Below, piece by piece: positions 26,888 to 35,589 of a stretch of 64,000 nucleotides of DNA. Each line of letters starts with the position of its first letter. Position 1 is the first letter of the stretch. The stretch spans positions 1 to 64,000 of the forward strand of contig NZ_DASVSF010000102.1 in the NCBI RefSeq assembly GCF_036388275.1, read 5' to 3'. The notes beneath the pieces were generated by a model. It saw only the letters and a list, made by a program, of their open reading frames with translations. It was not told where the DNA came from and ran no database searches. This stretch comes from Longimicrobium sp. (lineage in GTDB: Bacteria > Gemmatimonadota > Gemmatimonadetes > Longimicrobiales > Longimicrobiaceae). The position numbers and the translations under genes were made by a program.

Positions 26888-26922
26888 CGGAAGGGCCGCG
26901 GCGCCAAGCCGCGGCCCTTCCG
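26888..26922. terminator. Strong hairpin downstream of the subtilase gene
   Basis: CGGAAGGGCCGCGGC (26888-26902) pairs perfectly with GCCGCGGCCCTTCCG (26908-26922), 18 nt past the stop of the protease gene. There is no long T-run, but stem stability is high. Confidence 0.6.
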
Positions 26923-26940
26923 TCAGGCGCGACCCGTGGA

Positions 26941-28116
26941 TTACAGGGTCGACTTGAACAGCAGCCGGTTGGGCGTGCCGCTGACGTTGCCGGTGATCAC
27001 GTTGGTCGTGGCGTTGTTGATCAGCCAGGTGCGGATGGTGGAGTACCCGGCGTCGCCGTAGGTGCCCTTGTACAGCGCGCCCACGCCCGCCACGTGCGGC
27101 GAGGCCATCGAGGTGCCGCTGATGGTGTTGGTCTGCGTGTCGCTCTGGTACCAGGCCGAGGTGATGCTGCTCCCCGGCGCGTACAGCTCCACGCAGCTCC
27201 CCCAGTTGCTGAACGACGACTTGGCGTCGGTGCTGGTGGACGAAGCCACGGTGGTCACGGTGCTGGCGCGGGCCGGCGAGGTGGTGCAGGCATCCACGTT
27301 GGAGTTGCCCGCCGCCACGGCCACGAACACGCCGGCGTTCGACAGGCGGTTCACCGCGTCGTCGGTCGCCTGGCTGGCGCCGCCGCCCAGCGACAGGTTG
27401 GCCACGGCCGGCTTGATGTGGTTGGCCGTCACCCAGTCGATGCCGGCGATGATGGTGCTGTTGGCGCTGCCGCCCGAGCAGGTGAACACCTTGACGGCGC
27501 GGATCATCACGGCCTTGGCGATGCCGTACGTCTTGCCGCCCACCGTGCCGGCCACGTGCGTTCCGTGCCCGTTGCAGTCCGAGGCGTTGCCGTCGCCGGT
27601 GGCGTTGTAGTTGTTCTGGGCGCGGGTGGTGCCGTCGGTCTTGCGGAACTCGGCGTGCGTGGCGCGCACGCCCGTGTCGATGATGTACGCCCGGACGTTG
27701 GAGGCCGTGTTGGTGTAATTGTAGGTGCCCGAGAGCGGACGCGCACGCTGGTCGGTGCGGTCGATGCCCCAGGTGGCGCCCGACTGCGTGGTCGAAAGCG
27801 TGGCCACCTGGTCCTCTTCCACGAAGTCCACCGAGGGGTGGCTGCGCAGCGCGTTCAGCTGCCCGGCGTTCAGCTCGGCGGAAAAGCCGGTGAGCGCGGC
27901 GGAGTACACGTGCTGCGGGGTCACCCCGGCCACGGCGGCGACGGCGCGGGCATCGGACCCTTCCTTGAGCACCACGATGTACGATCCCTCGATCCCGCGG
28001 CCATTGGCGGCAAAGTGCACGGGGGCATTGCGGGCCGCCACGGGCTCGGTCGCCTGGTCCGAGCAGGCGGCCAGCGCGGCCATGCCAAGGAGCAGCGAGG
28101 TGTTGCGGAGCTTCAT
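26941..28116 (-). CDS. Subtilisin-like (S8, proteinase K type) serine protease lipoprotein
   Basis: 391 aa; the start at 28116 is supported by GGAG 8 nt upstream and by a signal peptide with lipobox LAAC (Cys18). An inhibitor I9 propeptide spans about 35-105 (SYIVVLKEGSDARAVAAVAG). The catalytic triad is Asp in YIIDTGVRATH, His in NGHGTHVAGTVGG, Ser in SGTSMASPHVAGV. It is secreted and self-processing; the lipobox may only tether the proform. The in-frame upstream extension is not credible as coding. No obvious operon partner. Confidence 0.93.
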   Translation of the reverse strand: MKLRNTSLLLGMAALAACSDQATEPVAARNAPVHFAANGRGIEGSYIVVLKEGSDARAVAAVAGVTPQHVYSAALTGFSAELNAGQLNALRSHPSVDFVEEDQVATLSTTQSGATWGIDRTDQRARPLSGTYNYTNTASNVRAYIIDTGVRATHAEFRKTDGTTRAQNNYNATGDGNASDCNGHGTHVAGTVGGKTYGIAKAVMIRAVKVFTCSGGSANSTIIAGIDWVTANHIKPAVANLSLGGGASQATDDAVNRLSNAGVFVAVAAGNSNVDACTTSPARASTVTTVASSTSTDAKSSFSNWGSCVELYAPGSSITSAWYQSDTQTNTISGTSMASPHVAGVGALYKGTYGDAGYSTIRTWLINNATTNVITGNVSGTPNRLLFKSTL

Positions 28117-28662
28117 GTGCGTTCTCCAACCGGGGTGGAAAGCGCCGCCACGGGGTGTGGCGGTGGGGGACTGCGAAGCGGTGCACCGGGCGGCGTTCCC
28201 CTCGCCATGGGGATGGCGCGGAGGCGATCGCGAGGGATATTCACGAGGTCCGTGTGGCGCTCCAGAAGGCACGAGGCGCGCCAGTCCTGGCAGTCGTTCC
28301 AAGCCGTTGCGGCGGATGGATTTGCGAAATTTCGCCCGGACGCGGTGGTGGTGAAGATCGGTGCGGACGCCACTCGGGACGCACCAAAACGGTGCTGGGG
28401 CGGGCGAGGGCGCCGGCTGAAACACCGGGATTTCCTCTGATCGATGGACGGGCCGCGGGGGATCGGCCGGTACGGCTGAGCGCCGCCTCACCGTCCCCTG
28501 CGTGAGAACGCCCGTCCACGCACGGGGACGGGCAGAGAGCACGGCGAGGGGACGACGTGGTTGATTCCCCGCACCATTCCTTGCATCTTCCGAGTGTGTC
28601 CCCCCGGAACGGCGCTTGCCCGCCGTGTGGGCGGAACCCCGCTCGGACCCGGAGACCCACTC
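28117..28662. other. Spacer between divergent secreted-protein genes
   Basis: About 545 bp with no convincing gene on either strand. It holds the divergent control regions of the subtilase and DUF4384 genes. A long imperfect hairpin lies at 28492-28530 (CGTCCCCTGCGTG against CACGCACGGGGACG), with one bulged base. I see no clear -35/-10 pair. Confidence 0.5.
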
Positions 28663-30066
28663 ATGATCAAGACGATCCTTTCCTCGGTGGGGCTTGCCCT
28701 CGCCGTGCTCGCCCCCGTGGCGGCGGCCGCCGAGGCCGCCCCGGCGCTGCTGATGCCCACCCCCGCCGTCGCCGCCGCGTCGCTGCAGCAGGGCGGCGTT
28801 CGCGTGTGGGTGGAAGGCCACCGCGACTTCTATAGCGAAAACGACCGCATGCGCGTGATGGTGCGGCCGGACCACGATGGCTACCTGGCCGTCTTCCACA
28901 TCGACACCAACGGCGACCTCGACGTGCTGTACCCGCGGTCGTCCAACGACGACGGCTACGTGCGCGGCGGGCGTGCACTGCGGGTGAGCTCGCGCGGCGG
29001 GTGGGACTACCTGCGCGTGCGCGGCGGCCCGGGGATGGGCTACGTGTTCGCCGTGACTCTCGACGAGCCGCTGGAGCTGTGGCGCATCCGCGACCTGTAC
29101 GCGCCGCGCCTGGCCCGCTGGGACAACAGCCGCTCCGTGTATGGAGACCCGTTCTACGCCATGGACGAAGTGGTGCGCGCCATCGTTCCCGAGGGGGCGC
29201 AGGGATACGAGTCGGTGGACTACTACACCTACCACGTGGGCCGGCGCTATTCGCACCCGCGGTACGCCTGCTACGACGGCTACGGCGACTGGTACGGCAG
29301 CCGCTCGTCGTACTACGATTCGTGCGGCCGCGTGCGCTCGTTGCTGGGCTACAACCAGTACTATTATGATACGCGGTACTGGCGCGGAAACCGGCGCGTG
29401 TACTACGACCGCTACTACGGCGGCGCGCGCCGCGTGCCCCGGCCCATGCACGGGTACAAGGAGCGCACCGACAGCTACGCGCCGCCGGTTGCGTCGGGGC
29501 GCCAGCCGAGGCCCCGCACCTCGCAGCCGGGCGGGCAGGCCTCCACGCCCCCCGCGTCGGGACGCGACAGCCGCCCGGTAGCCACGGGCGGACGTGAGGC
29601 ACAGCGCGGGGACCAGGGCAGCGCCCGCCGTCCGGAGCCGCGGGTGGCCGCGCCCCGCCGTGGCGATGACGACGCCCCGGGCGGCGCCGCGCCCGCGCAG
29701 CGCGAGCCACAGCAGGAAAGGCCGCGCCAGCAGGGGCGGCCCGTGGCGCCGGAGCGCGACCGGCCCACGTTCCAGCGCCGCCCGTCCACGGACGGCCGTG
29801 CGGAGCCTCGGCGCGAGGCGCCCCGCCGGGAGGAGCCCCGGCGCGAGCGGACGGAGCCCAGCCGCGAGCGGGCCCCGGAGCGGCAGTCGGAGCCCCGCCG
29901 CGAGCCGCCGGCGCGTGTCGAGCGCTCCGAGCCGCCGGCGCGCGCCGAGCGCTCCGAGCCGCCGGCGCGCGCCGAGCGCCCGGAGCCGCGGTCCGGCGGC
30001 AGTGAAGGCAGTTCGTCGCGCTCTTCGGAAGGCTCACCCCGCGTGCGTCCTTCCGTGGAGCCGTGA
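28663..30066 (+). CDS. Exported DUF4384 protein with long Arg/Pro/Glu tail
   Basis: 467 aa; the start at 28663 has GGAG 8 nt upstream and a Sec signal peptide. Residues about 45-140 look like DUF4384 (VRPDHDGYLAVFHIDTNGDL ... LYPRSS), a beta-rich domain found on surface proteins and kinases. The middle is remarkably Tyr/Arg/Gly-rich (YNQYYYDTRYWRG). The C-terminal ~170 residues are low complexity with repeated SEPPARAER. The tail should be disordered and highly charged, perhaps binding the cell wall or outer surface. Function unknown. Confidence 0.82.
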   Translation: MIKTILSSVGLALAVLAPVAAAAEAAPALLMPTPAVAAASLQQGGVRVWVEGHRDFYSENDRMRVMVRPDHDGYLAVFHIDTNGDLDVLYPRSSNDDGYVRGGRALRVSSRGGWDYLRVRGGPGMGYVFAVTLDEPLELWRIRDLYAPRLARWDNSRSVYGDPFYAMDEVVRAIVPEGAQGYESVDYYTYHVGRRYSHPRYACYDGYGDWYGSRSSYYDSCGRVRSLLGYNQYYYDTRYWRGNRRVYYDRYYGGARRVPRPMHGYKERTDSYAPPVASGRQPRPRTSQPGGQASTPPASGRDSRPVATGGREAQRGDQGSARRPEPRVAAPRRGDDDAPGGAAPAQREPQQERPRQQGRPVAPERDRPTFQRRPSTDGRAEPRREAPRREEPRRERTEPSRERAPERQSEPRREPPARVERSEPPARAERSEPPARAERPEPRSGGSEGSSSRSSEGSPRVRPSVEP

Positions 30067-30083
30067 CGCGGGGCGGGCCGTCC

Positions 30084-30115
30084 GGCTCGCTCCGGTGAAC
30101 CATTCGGAGCGAGCC
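30084..30115 (+). promoter_or_regulatory. Hairpin enclosing the ribosome binding site of the M28 gene
   Basis: A perfect 11-bp stem GGCTCGCTCCG (30084-30094) / CGGAGCGAGCC (30105-30115). The right arm contains the GGAG that serves as Shine-Dalgarno for ATG 30118. It could restrict translation, or act as a T-run-less terminator of the preceding gene. Confidence 0.55.
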
Positions 30116-30117
30116 CC

Positions 30118-31191
30118 ATGACCCGACCCACGTACGCCGTTCTTTCCGCCGCGCTGGCACTTGCTGCCTGCGCGGCGCCCGTTTCTCCCCCCGCGTCCGC
30201 GCCGGCCCCGGCGCCGGTCTCGATTCCGCTTTCGGCCTCCGGACTCACGGCGGAGCAAGCCGCGGCCACCATCACCCCGCAGGACGTCTACGCCCGCATC
30301 GAGTTCCTGGCGTCGGACCGCATGCGCGGGCGCAACACACCGAGCCCCGAGCTGGAGATTGCGGCCTCGTACCTGGTCAACCAATACAAGCTGTGGGGGC
30401 TGCAGCCGGGCGGGGAGAACGACACCTTCTACCAGTGGTGGCCCTTCCGCGGCCGGGGCGCGGCGGCGGGCACCGCCGGGGTGCCGGTGCCCAACGTGGT
30501 CGCCGTGCTGCCGGGAAGCGATCCCGCGCTGCGCAACGAGTACGTGGTGCTCTCCGCCCACATGGACCACGTGGGCGTGGGCCGCCCGGTGAACGGCGAC
30601 AGCATCTACAACGGGGCCGACGACGACGCCAGCGGCACCACGGGGCTGCTGGAGGTGGCCGAGGCTTTCGCGCGCATGGGCGTGCGCCCGCGCCGCAGCA
30701 TCGTGTTCCTGCACGTGAGCGGCGAGGAGAAGGGGCTGCTGGGCTCCGCCTGGTACGCGGAGCACCCCACGGTGCCGCTGGCGCAGACGGTGGCGAACGT
30801 GAACGTCGACATGATCGGCCGCAACGACCCCGGGATGGTGGTGGTCATCGGCAAGAAGTACTCGAGCCTGGGCCCGCTGGCGGACCGTGTAGGGGCCGCG
30901 CGCCCCGACCTGCGGCTGCGCCTGTCCGACGACCTCTGGCCCGAGGAGCGCTTCTTCTTCCGCTCCGACCACTTCCACTTCGCCCGCAAGGAAGTGCCGG
31001 CCATCTTCTTCTTCAGCGGCGTGCACCCGGACTACCACCAGCCCTCGGACGAGGTGGAGACGATCGACACCGACAAGGCGGCGCGCATCGCCCGGATGGT
31101 GTTCTACGTGGTGATGGAGATCGCCAACGACCCCGAGCGGCCCAGGTGGGATCCGGCGGGGCTGGAAGAAGTCCGGCGCATGCGGCGGTAG
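30118..31191 (+). CDS. M28-family zinc aminopeptidase, lipoprotein
   Basis: 357 aa with lipobox LAAC (Cys18). The M28 catalytic region carries the zinc ligands and catalytic residues: SAHMDHVG (His, Asp), NGADDDASGT (bridging Asp), SGEEKGLLGS (Glu pair), NVDMIGR (Asp), HPDYHQPSDE (His). It probably releases N-terminal residues from peptides at the cell envelope. It starts 51 bp after the DUF4384 gene, so the two could be co-transcribed. Confidence 0.93.
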   Translation: MTRPTYAVLSAALALAACAAPVSPPASAPAPAPVSIPLSASGLTAEQAAATITPQDVYARIEFLASDRMRGRNTPSPELEIAASYLVNQYKLWGLQPGGENDTFYQWWPFRGRGAAAGTAGVPVPNVVAVLPGSDPALRNEYVVLSAHMDHVGVGRPVNGDSIYNGADDDASGTTGLLEVAEAFARMGVRPRRSIVFLHVSGEEKGLLGSAWYAEHPTVPLAQTVANVNVDMIGRNDPGMVVVIGKKYSSLGPLADRVGAARPDLRLRLSDDLWPEERFFFRSDHFHFARKEVPAIFFFSGVHPDYHQPSDEVETIDTDKAARIARMVFYVVMEIANDPERPRWDPAGLEEVRRMRR

Positions 31192-31216
31192 AGATCAGGA
31201 TCGCGCACAACGAGCA

Positions 31217-31254
31217 AGGCCGGCGGCTCCACGAGGGAGCCGCCGGCCTCTTTC
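31217..31254 (+). terminator. Intrinsic terminator after M28 peptidase
   Basis: A perfect 14-bp stem AGGCCGGCGGCTCC (31217-31230) / GGAGCCGCCGGCCT (31236-31249) followed by CTTTC. It also lies just beyond the stop of the convergent small lipoprotein gene and may serve both. Confidence 0.75.
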
Positions 31255-31272
31255 ACATCTGGAGCGTGCCGA

Positions 31273-31560
31273 TCAGTAGCAGAAACGCTGCGATGCCGGG
31301 GCCACGGTCACCTGGCCCGGCTTGCGGATCTGGTTGCTGAACTGCGTGTTGGCGATCATGGCCTTTTTCTGGTACGCCTGCATCTGCCCGATCTGCTGGT
31401 GGCGCGTGGCGGACACGTTCAGGCGGCTGGCCCCGTCGGCCATCGGGTCCATGGCGTTCATCCCGCAGCCGTTGCTCAGGCTGAGCCCGGCGCACCCGGA
31501 CGCGCCGAGGGTCACCAACAGGGCGAGCGCGGGGGCGGCGATCCGGCGTGTGATCATCAT
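31273..31560 (-). CDS. Small lipoprotein of unknown function
   Basis: 95 aa; GGAGGAG lies 5 nt upstream of ATG 31560 (ATG 31557 is also in frame). Signal peptide with lipobox ASGC. The mature part is about 70 residues, with a Cys soon after the lipidated one (NGCGMNAMDPMADGAS), a helical stretch rich in Gln/Lys/Met (HQQIGQMQAYQKKAMIANTQ), and a terminal Cys (RFCY). I recognise no family. Confidence 0.72.
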   Translation of the reverse strand: MMITRRIAAPALALLVTLGASGCAGLSLSNGCGMNAMDPMADGASRLNVSATRHQQIGQMQAYQKKAMIANTQFSNQIRKPGQVTVAPASQRFCY

Positions 31561-31643
31561 GCGGCTCCTCCGAGGATGCGTGGGTTCCTGGTCGGGCGGA
31601 CGGGCCTGCAAGGTGCCGGCCACGCAGGGACAACGCGCGAAGG

Positions 31644-32591
31644 TCAGGCTTCCTGACGCGCGGGGTGCTGCAGCCGGTGCCGTGAGCCGTCGGGGAGGGT
31701 GCGCAGGTGCCCGAACGGCGCATCGGGGAGCGGAAAGAAGTTGTCGGCCATCTCGCGCAGCAGCGCGGGGTTTTCCCACGCGCCGTCGCGCATGGCCATC
31801 CGCCGCACCTGCTTGCTCAGCGTCAGGTTGCGCTCGCCGATGGGGTCCATCGACGCGCACAGGGCCTCGCCCCGGCGCGAGAGGTAGTCCACCACGTAGT
31901 CGAACGAGCGCTCCAGGTATCCGTGCACCGCCCCGTCCGTCAAATCCCACCGCGAGCGGGCCACCATCGTCCCGAACACCGTCTGCCAGCGGTCGTTGTC
32001 CTGAAAGCGGATCATCCCGCGGAACAGCCGGCGGTTGGTGCGGAAGGAGAAGAGCGTGGCGCTCAGCACCTGGTCAAACAGGGCGTCGGCCTCGCTGTGG
32101 TCGTGCTCCATCACTACGTGCCGCGCCAGGGTGCGGTAGCGCTCCGGCAGGTGCGTGTCCATCCGGGCTTCCCAGTAGCCGTGCCCCAGCCCCTTGGTGG
32201 ACGAGGTCAGCAGCAGCTGGCGCGGGACGAAGTAGTTGTGGGCGATGGTGTCGGCGGCCAAGTGCGCCAGGTAGCCCAGCCCCATGGCCTTCAGCCGGTC
32301 CGTGGGCGCGCTCGCCTGGATCTCCTCGCCGATGTGCCAGTGGTGGCAGTGGCGCCCCTCGGGAACGTACTTCTTGGCGAGGGAGATGTCGGCCGCCAGT
32401 GAGCCGTACAGGAAGTCGTACGGGTACGCGGCGACCAGCACGCGCACGGCCTGCGGCACCAAGTGGAGGGAATCGAGCAGCGCGCTTCCCAGGTACACGT
32501 GCGTGGCCGGGCCCCAGGCCCACGCCGCGGCGGGGAAGAGCGCGATGGCGGCCAGGGCCGCGCAGGCGGCCCACGCGAGCCGGCGGCGCAC
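31644..32591 (-). CDS. Zinc-dependent phospholipase C family protein
   Basis: 315 aa from GTG 32591, 2 nt after the preceding stop. The signal peptide is cut to expose Trp at the mature N-terminus (AWA|WGPATHVYLG), as in bacterial zinc PLCs where Trp1 binds zinc. Further ligands are in HHWHIGEE and YLAHLAADTIAHNYFV, the family hallmark. It would hydrolyse phospholipid head groups outside the cytoplasm, perhaps in lipid turnover. It is the last gene of the PII-nitrilase-NadE-like operon. Confidence 0.87.
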   Translation of the reverse strand: MRRRLAWAACAALAAIALFPAAAWAWGPATHVYLGSALLDSLHLVPQAVRVLVAAYPYDFLYGSLAADISLAKKYVPEGRHCHHWHIGEEIQASAPTDRLKAMGLGYLAHLAADTIAHNYFVPRQLLLTSSTKGLGHGYWEARMDTHLPERYRTLARHVVMEHDHSEADALFDQVLSATLFSFRTNRRLFRGMIRFQDNDRWQTVFGTMVARSRWDLTDGAVHGYLERSFDYVVDYLSRRGEALCASMDPIGERNLTLSKQVRRMAMRDGAWENPALLREMADNFFPLPDAPFGHLRTLPDGSRHRLQHPARQEA

Positions 32592-32593
32592 GG

Positions 32594-32998
32594 TCAGGTG
32601 TCCACCCCGGCCGCCGGGGCGGGCGGCTGCCCCGCGTCGAGCCCCATCGACCGCAGCTCCTCTCGCGCCTCGTCCAGGATGCGCTGCACCTCGGCGCGGA
32701 ACTCGGCCAGCAGCTCGCGGCCGGTGGCGATCACCTCGCGCGTCATCTCCTGCGTCGCGTCGGCCCCCATTCCCGCCGCGGCCCCCAGCCCCGCCGCGGC
32801 CACGTCGCCGCCCTCCAGCCGCACGGACCGGATGCGGCTGCGGCGGGCCAGCTTGCGCCCGCTCCGCGGCTTCAGGCGCTTCGCCAGCCGCTTGCGCGGG
32901 TTGGGGCGCGCCGGGCGCAGCAGCAAAATGGCCCCCGCGCCCAGCGCCGTGCCGATGGCGAACGCGGTAAGGAAGTCGCTGGTGTCGTTGCTGGCCAT
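32594..32998 (-). CDS. YtxH-like single-span membrane protein
   Basis: 134 aa. One N-terminal membrane segment (FLTAFAIGTALGAGAILLL, about 9-27) is followed by a strongly basic stretch (KRLAKRLKPRSGRKLARRSR) and an amphipathic helical C-terminus (ATGRELLAEFRAEVQRILDE). This is YtxH/general-stress-like architecture; function unknown. It sits between the DUF948 and PLC genes. Confidence 0.75.
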   Translation of the reverse strand: MASNDTSDFLTAFAIGTALGAGAILLLRPARPNPRKRLAKRLKPRSGRKLARRSRIRSVRLEGGDVAAAGLGAAAGMGADATQEMTREVIATGRELLAEFRAEVQRILDEAREELRSMGLDAGQPPAPAAGVDT

Positions 32999-33015
32999 CG
33001 TGGCTTCTCGTCGGG

Positions 33016-33543
33016 TCAGTCGAGGATGGTGCACCGGCGCGCCCGCGGGGCGGCGTCGTCCACCGTGTCGTCGTCCATCGCGCCGTCGCGCCGCTGCATC
33101 CGCGCGAACGCACCCGCACCCGCTTGCACGCCCCGGACCGCGGAGGCCGTGCGGATGAAGATGTCCTCCGCCTCGGCCTGCACCACGTCCATCAGCGCGT
33201 TCAGCTCCGCCAGCCGCTTGGCCGCCGCGTCGGCCGCGTGCTGCACCCGGTCGCTGGTGCTCTTCACTGTCTTGCTGACGGCCTCCACGTCCTGCCGCAC
33301 GGCCAGGCTCACGTATTCCACGTTGGCCGCGGCGGCTTCCAGGTGCTTGCGGACGGGGGCCAGGTCGCCGCGAAAGCGTTTGGCCATCCCGCGCACCTTG
33401 AGCGCCACCGCGATCACCGCGAAACCCACGACGATGATGGCGAGGGCGATGACGATGGTGGCCACGTCGGCCATCACGTCGACCACGCGCTCGAAGCCGC
33501 TGGCTTGGATGGCGAGAAGCGGGGGCTGGATCACGGGCATCAT
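33016..33543 (-). CDS. DUF948-like membrane protein
   Basis: 175 aa. One membrane helix (about 22-45, VATIVIALAIIVVGFAVIAV), then a long amphipathic coiled coil (about 46-150) resembling DUF948 and methyl-accepting-type helices, then an acidic tail (DGAMDDDTVDDAA). The start ATG overlaps the TGA of the NadE-like gene (ATGA). DUF948 and YtxH genes are often neighbours; a role in envelope stress is guesswork. Confidence 0.78.
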   Translation of the reverse strand: MMPVIQPPLLAIQASGFERVVDVMADVATIVIALAIIVVGFAVIAVALKVRGMAKRFRGDLAPVRKHLEAAAANVEYVSLAVRQDVEAVSKTVKSTSDRVQHAADAAAKRLAELNALMDVVQAEAEDIFIRTASAVRGVQAGAGAFARMQRRDGAMDDDTVDDAAPRARRCTILD

Positions 33544-34178
33544 TCGAAAAGGTCGGTGCCGAGGGTGCGGCTTCCCAGCTTGGGCACGAGGAACGGGTCG
33601 CGCCGCCACGCCGCGCCGCCACGGATCGCAAGGCGCACCCGCTCGCGTACGGCCGGGGGCAGCGCTTGATCCCAGCCCAGCGAATCGCGGCGGTCCACCA
33701 GCCGGCGCAGCGCCGCGTCCAGCGTCTCGATGCCGCCGGCCTCATCCGCCATCGACCGCAGCTCGGCGGAGGCGGACCAGGCGGCGCCCAGCGCCAGCAC
33801 GTCCGCCGCCCACAGGTCGCCCAGCGGCAGCAGCGGCTCGGGAGGCAGCGGGCCGCCCATCATCAGCTCGGTCTTGCTGGCGGGATGCGCGGGCAGCGCG
33901 TCCGTCAGCCGTGCGCGCATGCGGCGAAGTTCGTCGTCCACCCGATCGCGCGGAACGCCGGGCCAGGCAGGCAAGAGCGGTTCCACCTCCGCGGCCGTGA
34001 CGGTGACGCGCACCACGGCCGCCTCTCCCAGCCCATGAGCCAGCAGGCGCGCCGCGAGATCCGCCTGCTCGCTCCCGTCGTCCAGCAGGGCGATGCGCGA
34101 CAATCCGCGGTCCGCCAGCGCCTGCCGGGCCACCGCGCCGACGATCTCCGCGACCCGGATCCAGCGTGCCTCGCTCAT
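33540..34178 (-). CDS. NadE-like protein lacking the ATP-pyrophosphatase motif
   Basis: 212 aa. It aligns by eye with the ammonia-dependent domain of NAD synthetase: a helix-strand start, and the diagnostic segment ASKTELMMGG ... PLLPLGDLWAADVLALGA, which mirrors NKTELA-(Y)-PLGDLYKT. However the PP-loop SGGxDS is replaced by LDDGSEQA (about residues 32-39), and the family's usual ~270 residues are shortened. It is probably a pseudo-synthetase, or has a new activity. It overlaps the glutaminase-type gene upstream by ATGA, so the two products probably form the split equivalent of a glutamine-dependent NadE. Confidence 0.65.
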   Translation of the reverse strand: MSEARWIRVAEIVGAVARQALADRGLSRIALLDDGSEQADLAARLLAHGLGEAAVVRVTVTAAEVEPLLPAWPGVPRDRVDDELRRMRARLTDALPAHPASKTELMMGGPLPPEPLLPLGDLWAADVLALGAAWSASAELRSMADEAGGIETLDAALRRLVDRRDSLGWDQALPPAVRERVRLAIRGGAAWRRDPFLVPKLGSRTLGTDLFE

Positions 34179-35041
34179 CGGTCGGCGAGGACGCGGGCCA
34201 GCTCGCGCGCCATCAGGTGCGGATCGTCGTCGCGGGCGTGGGCGTATGGGCGGCGCGCGGCGGCGACGGCGTCGATCGTGAGGTCGACCGTGATGCGGTC
34301 TTCGGCCAGGTCGTCCGCCCGGGCGATCACCGCACCGTCCGGACCCACGATCATCGATCCCCCCGCGAAGCAGAGGGGACCCTCCACCCCGACGCGGTTG
34401 GCGAGGACCACGTAGACGCCGTACGCGATGGCCGCGGCGCGCGCCAGGTGCTCCCACGCATCCCAGCTGGCGAAGCGCCCGCCGTTGACGCCGCCGTCCC
34501 ACGAGCCGCGGCCGGCCGCGGCGGACTGGACCACGAGGAGGTTGGCGCCATGCGTCGCCAGCAGCCAGGCCAGCCCCGGGTGCCACAGGTCTTCGCACAC
34601 CAGCAGCCCCACCCGCCATCCGCCACCCGCGTCGTACGCGCGGACGTGCTGCCCCGCGCCGAACCAGCGGGCCTCGTCGAACATGCCGTACGTGGGCAGG
34701 TACACCTTGCGATGCCGGTGCAGCACGGTGCCGCCGCGCAGGTGCAGCATTCCGTTGTACGGAACGAACGCCGCGTCCCGCTCGATGGCCCCCACCACCA
34801 CGTCGGGGCCATCGGCCAGGGCGGGGAAGGGATGCGGCGACTCCACCACGGCCAGGGAGTGCACCGCATCGCGCACGTCGTACCCGGTTACCGACAGCTC
34901 GGGGGTCACCACCAGGTGCACGCCGTCCGCCGCCGCGTCCGCCTGCGCCCGGGCGATGCGGCCCAGGTTGGTGCCGGGATCCGCCAGCGCGGGGGCGAAC
35001 TGCTCGATGCGCAGCCGCAGCGTTCCGCCGAACGCCGTCAT
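34175..35041 (-). CDS. Nitrilase-superfamily glutaminase of the NAD synthetase type
   Basis: 288 aa. The catalytic triad is visible: Glu in TPELSVTGY, Lys in HRKVYLPTYGMFDEARWF, Cys in LLVCEDLWHP. The Lys motif with GMFDEARWF closely follows the KxxLPNYGVFDExRYF signature of the glutaminase domain of glutamine-dependent NadE, and differs from generic nitrilases. It should release ammonia from glutamine or a related amide. It is overlapped by the PII-like gene upstream and the NadE-like gene downstream, both by ATGA. Confidence 0.85.
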   Translation of the reverse strand: MTAFGGTLRLRIEQFAPALADPGTNLGRIARAQADAAADGVHLVVTPELSVTGYDVRDAVHSLAVVESPHPFPALADGPDVVVGAIERDAAFVPYNGMLHLRGGTVLHRHRKVYLPTYGMFDEARWFGAGQHVRAYDAGGGWRVGLLVCEDLWHPGLAWLLATHGANLLVVQSAAAGRGSWDGGVNGGRFASWDAWEHLARAAAIAYGVYVVLANRVGVEGPLCFAGGSMIVGPDGAVIARADDLAEDRITVDLTIDAVAAARRPYAHARDDDPHLMARELARVLADR

Positions 35042-35385
35042 CCGCCCGAGAGTTCCGGCTTCAGGCCCACCACGCGGGTGACCGGAACGGTAAAGGCGAT
35101 GCCGCGTGCCGGCTCGTCGAAGCTGCCGCACACCTCCTGCAGCAGGCGCAGGGCGCGATCCACCTTGTCGTCATCCTCGATGACGCTGAACAGCGTCTGG
35201 TTGCGCGGGCGCGTGCGGTCGGCGAACGCCTCCAACCCCGCGAAGATGGGCACCTCCGACGAAAGCAGGCGGCCCATCCCCTCGCTGCTGATGACGGTGG
35301 CGCCCGTGACGCCGATCTCCATGAACCCGGACAGCACCTCTTCCAGCTTTTCTTCCTGGTTCACCACGGCGATCAGCAGGTGCAC
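35038..35385 (-). CDS. PII-like signalling protein
   Basis: 115 aa from GTG 35385 (GAGG 7 nt upstream). Ferredoxin-like PII fold: VHLLIAVVNQEEKLEEVLSG at the start, a variable T-loop region (VISSEGMGRLLSSEVPIF), then QTLFSVIEDDDKVDRALRLL. The GlnB uridylylation tyrosine context is absent, so this is a divergent member. First gene of the operon and ATGA-coupled to a glutaminase-type enzyme, which suggests control of that enzyme by a nucleotide or other small molecule; inferred from position only. Confidence 0.72.
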   Translation of the reverse strand: MHLLIAVVNQEEKLEEVLSGFMEIGVTGATVISSEGMGRLLSSEVPIFAGLEAFADRTRPRNQTLFSVIEDDDKVDRALRLLQEVCGSFDEPARGIAFTVPVTRVVGLKPELSGG

Positions 35386-35589
35386 GGGCGGCCTCGCGTA
35401 CGGTGCGGAAAAGGGGCGGCGGTCCCGGCAATTGTACGCCGCGCGCAGGGGCGGGTCAAGCAACGGCGGGGGCGGATTCGGGTCCTCCACGGACGTCCGC
35501 GGAGGGCGCCTGTGACGTGCCTGCTACGTGCCACGACGCGCACGATCCTTGCGCCTGTGCGCGTCCTGATCGCCATCCTGGACGCCGAC

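Noticed and set aside
26941..29451. 836-aa form of the subtilase
   Set aside because: The upstream 445 residues run antisense through the DUF4384 gene and spacer; a lipoprotein signal peptide and Shine-Dalgarno define the start at 28116.
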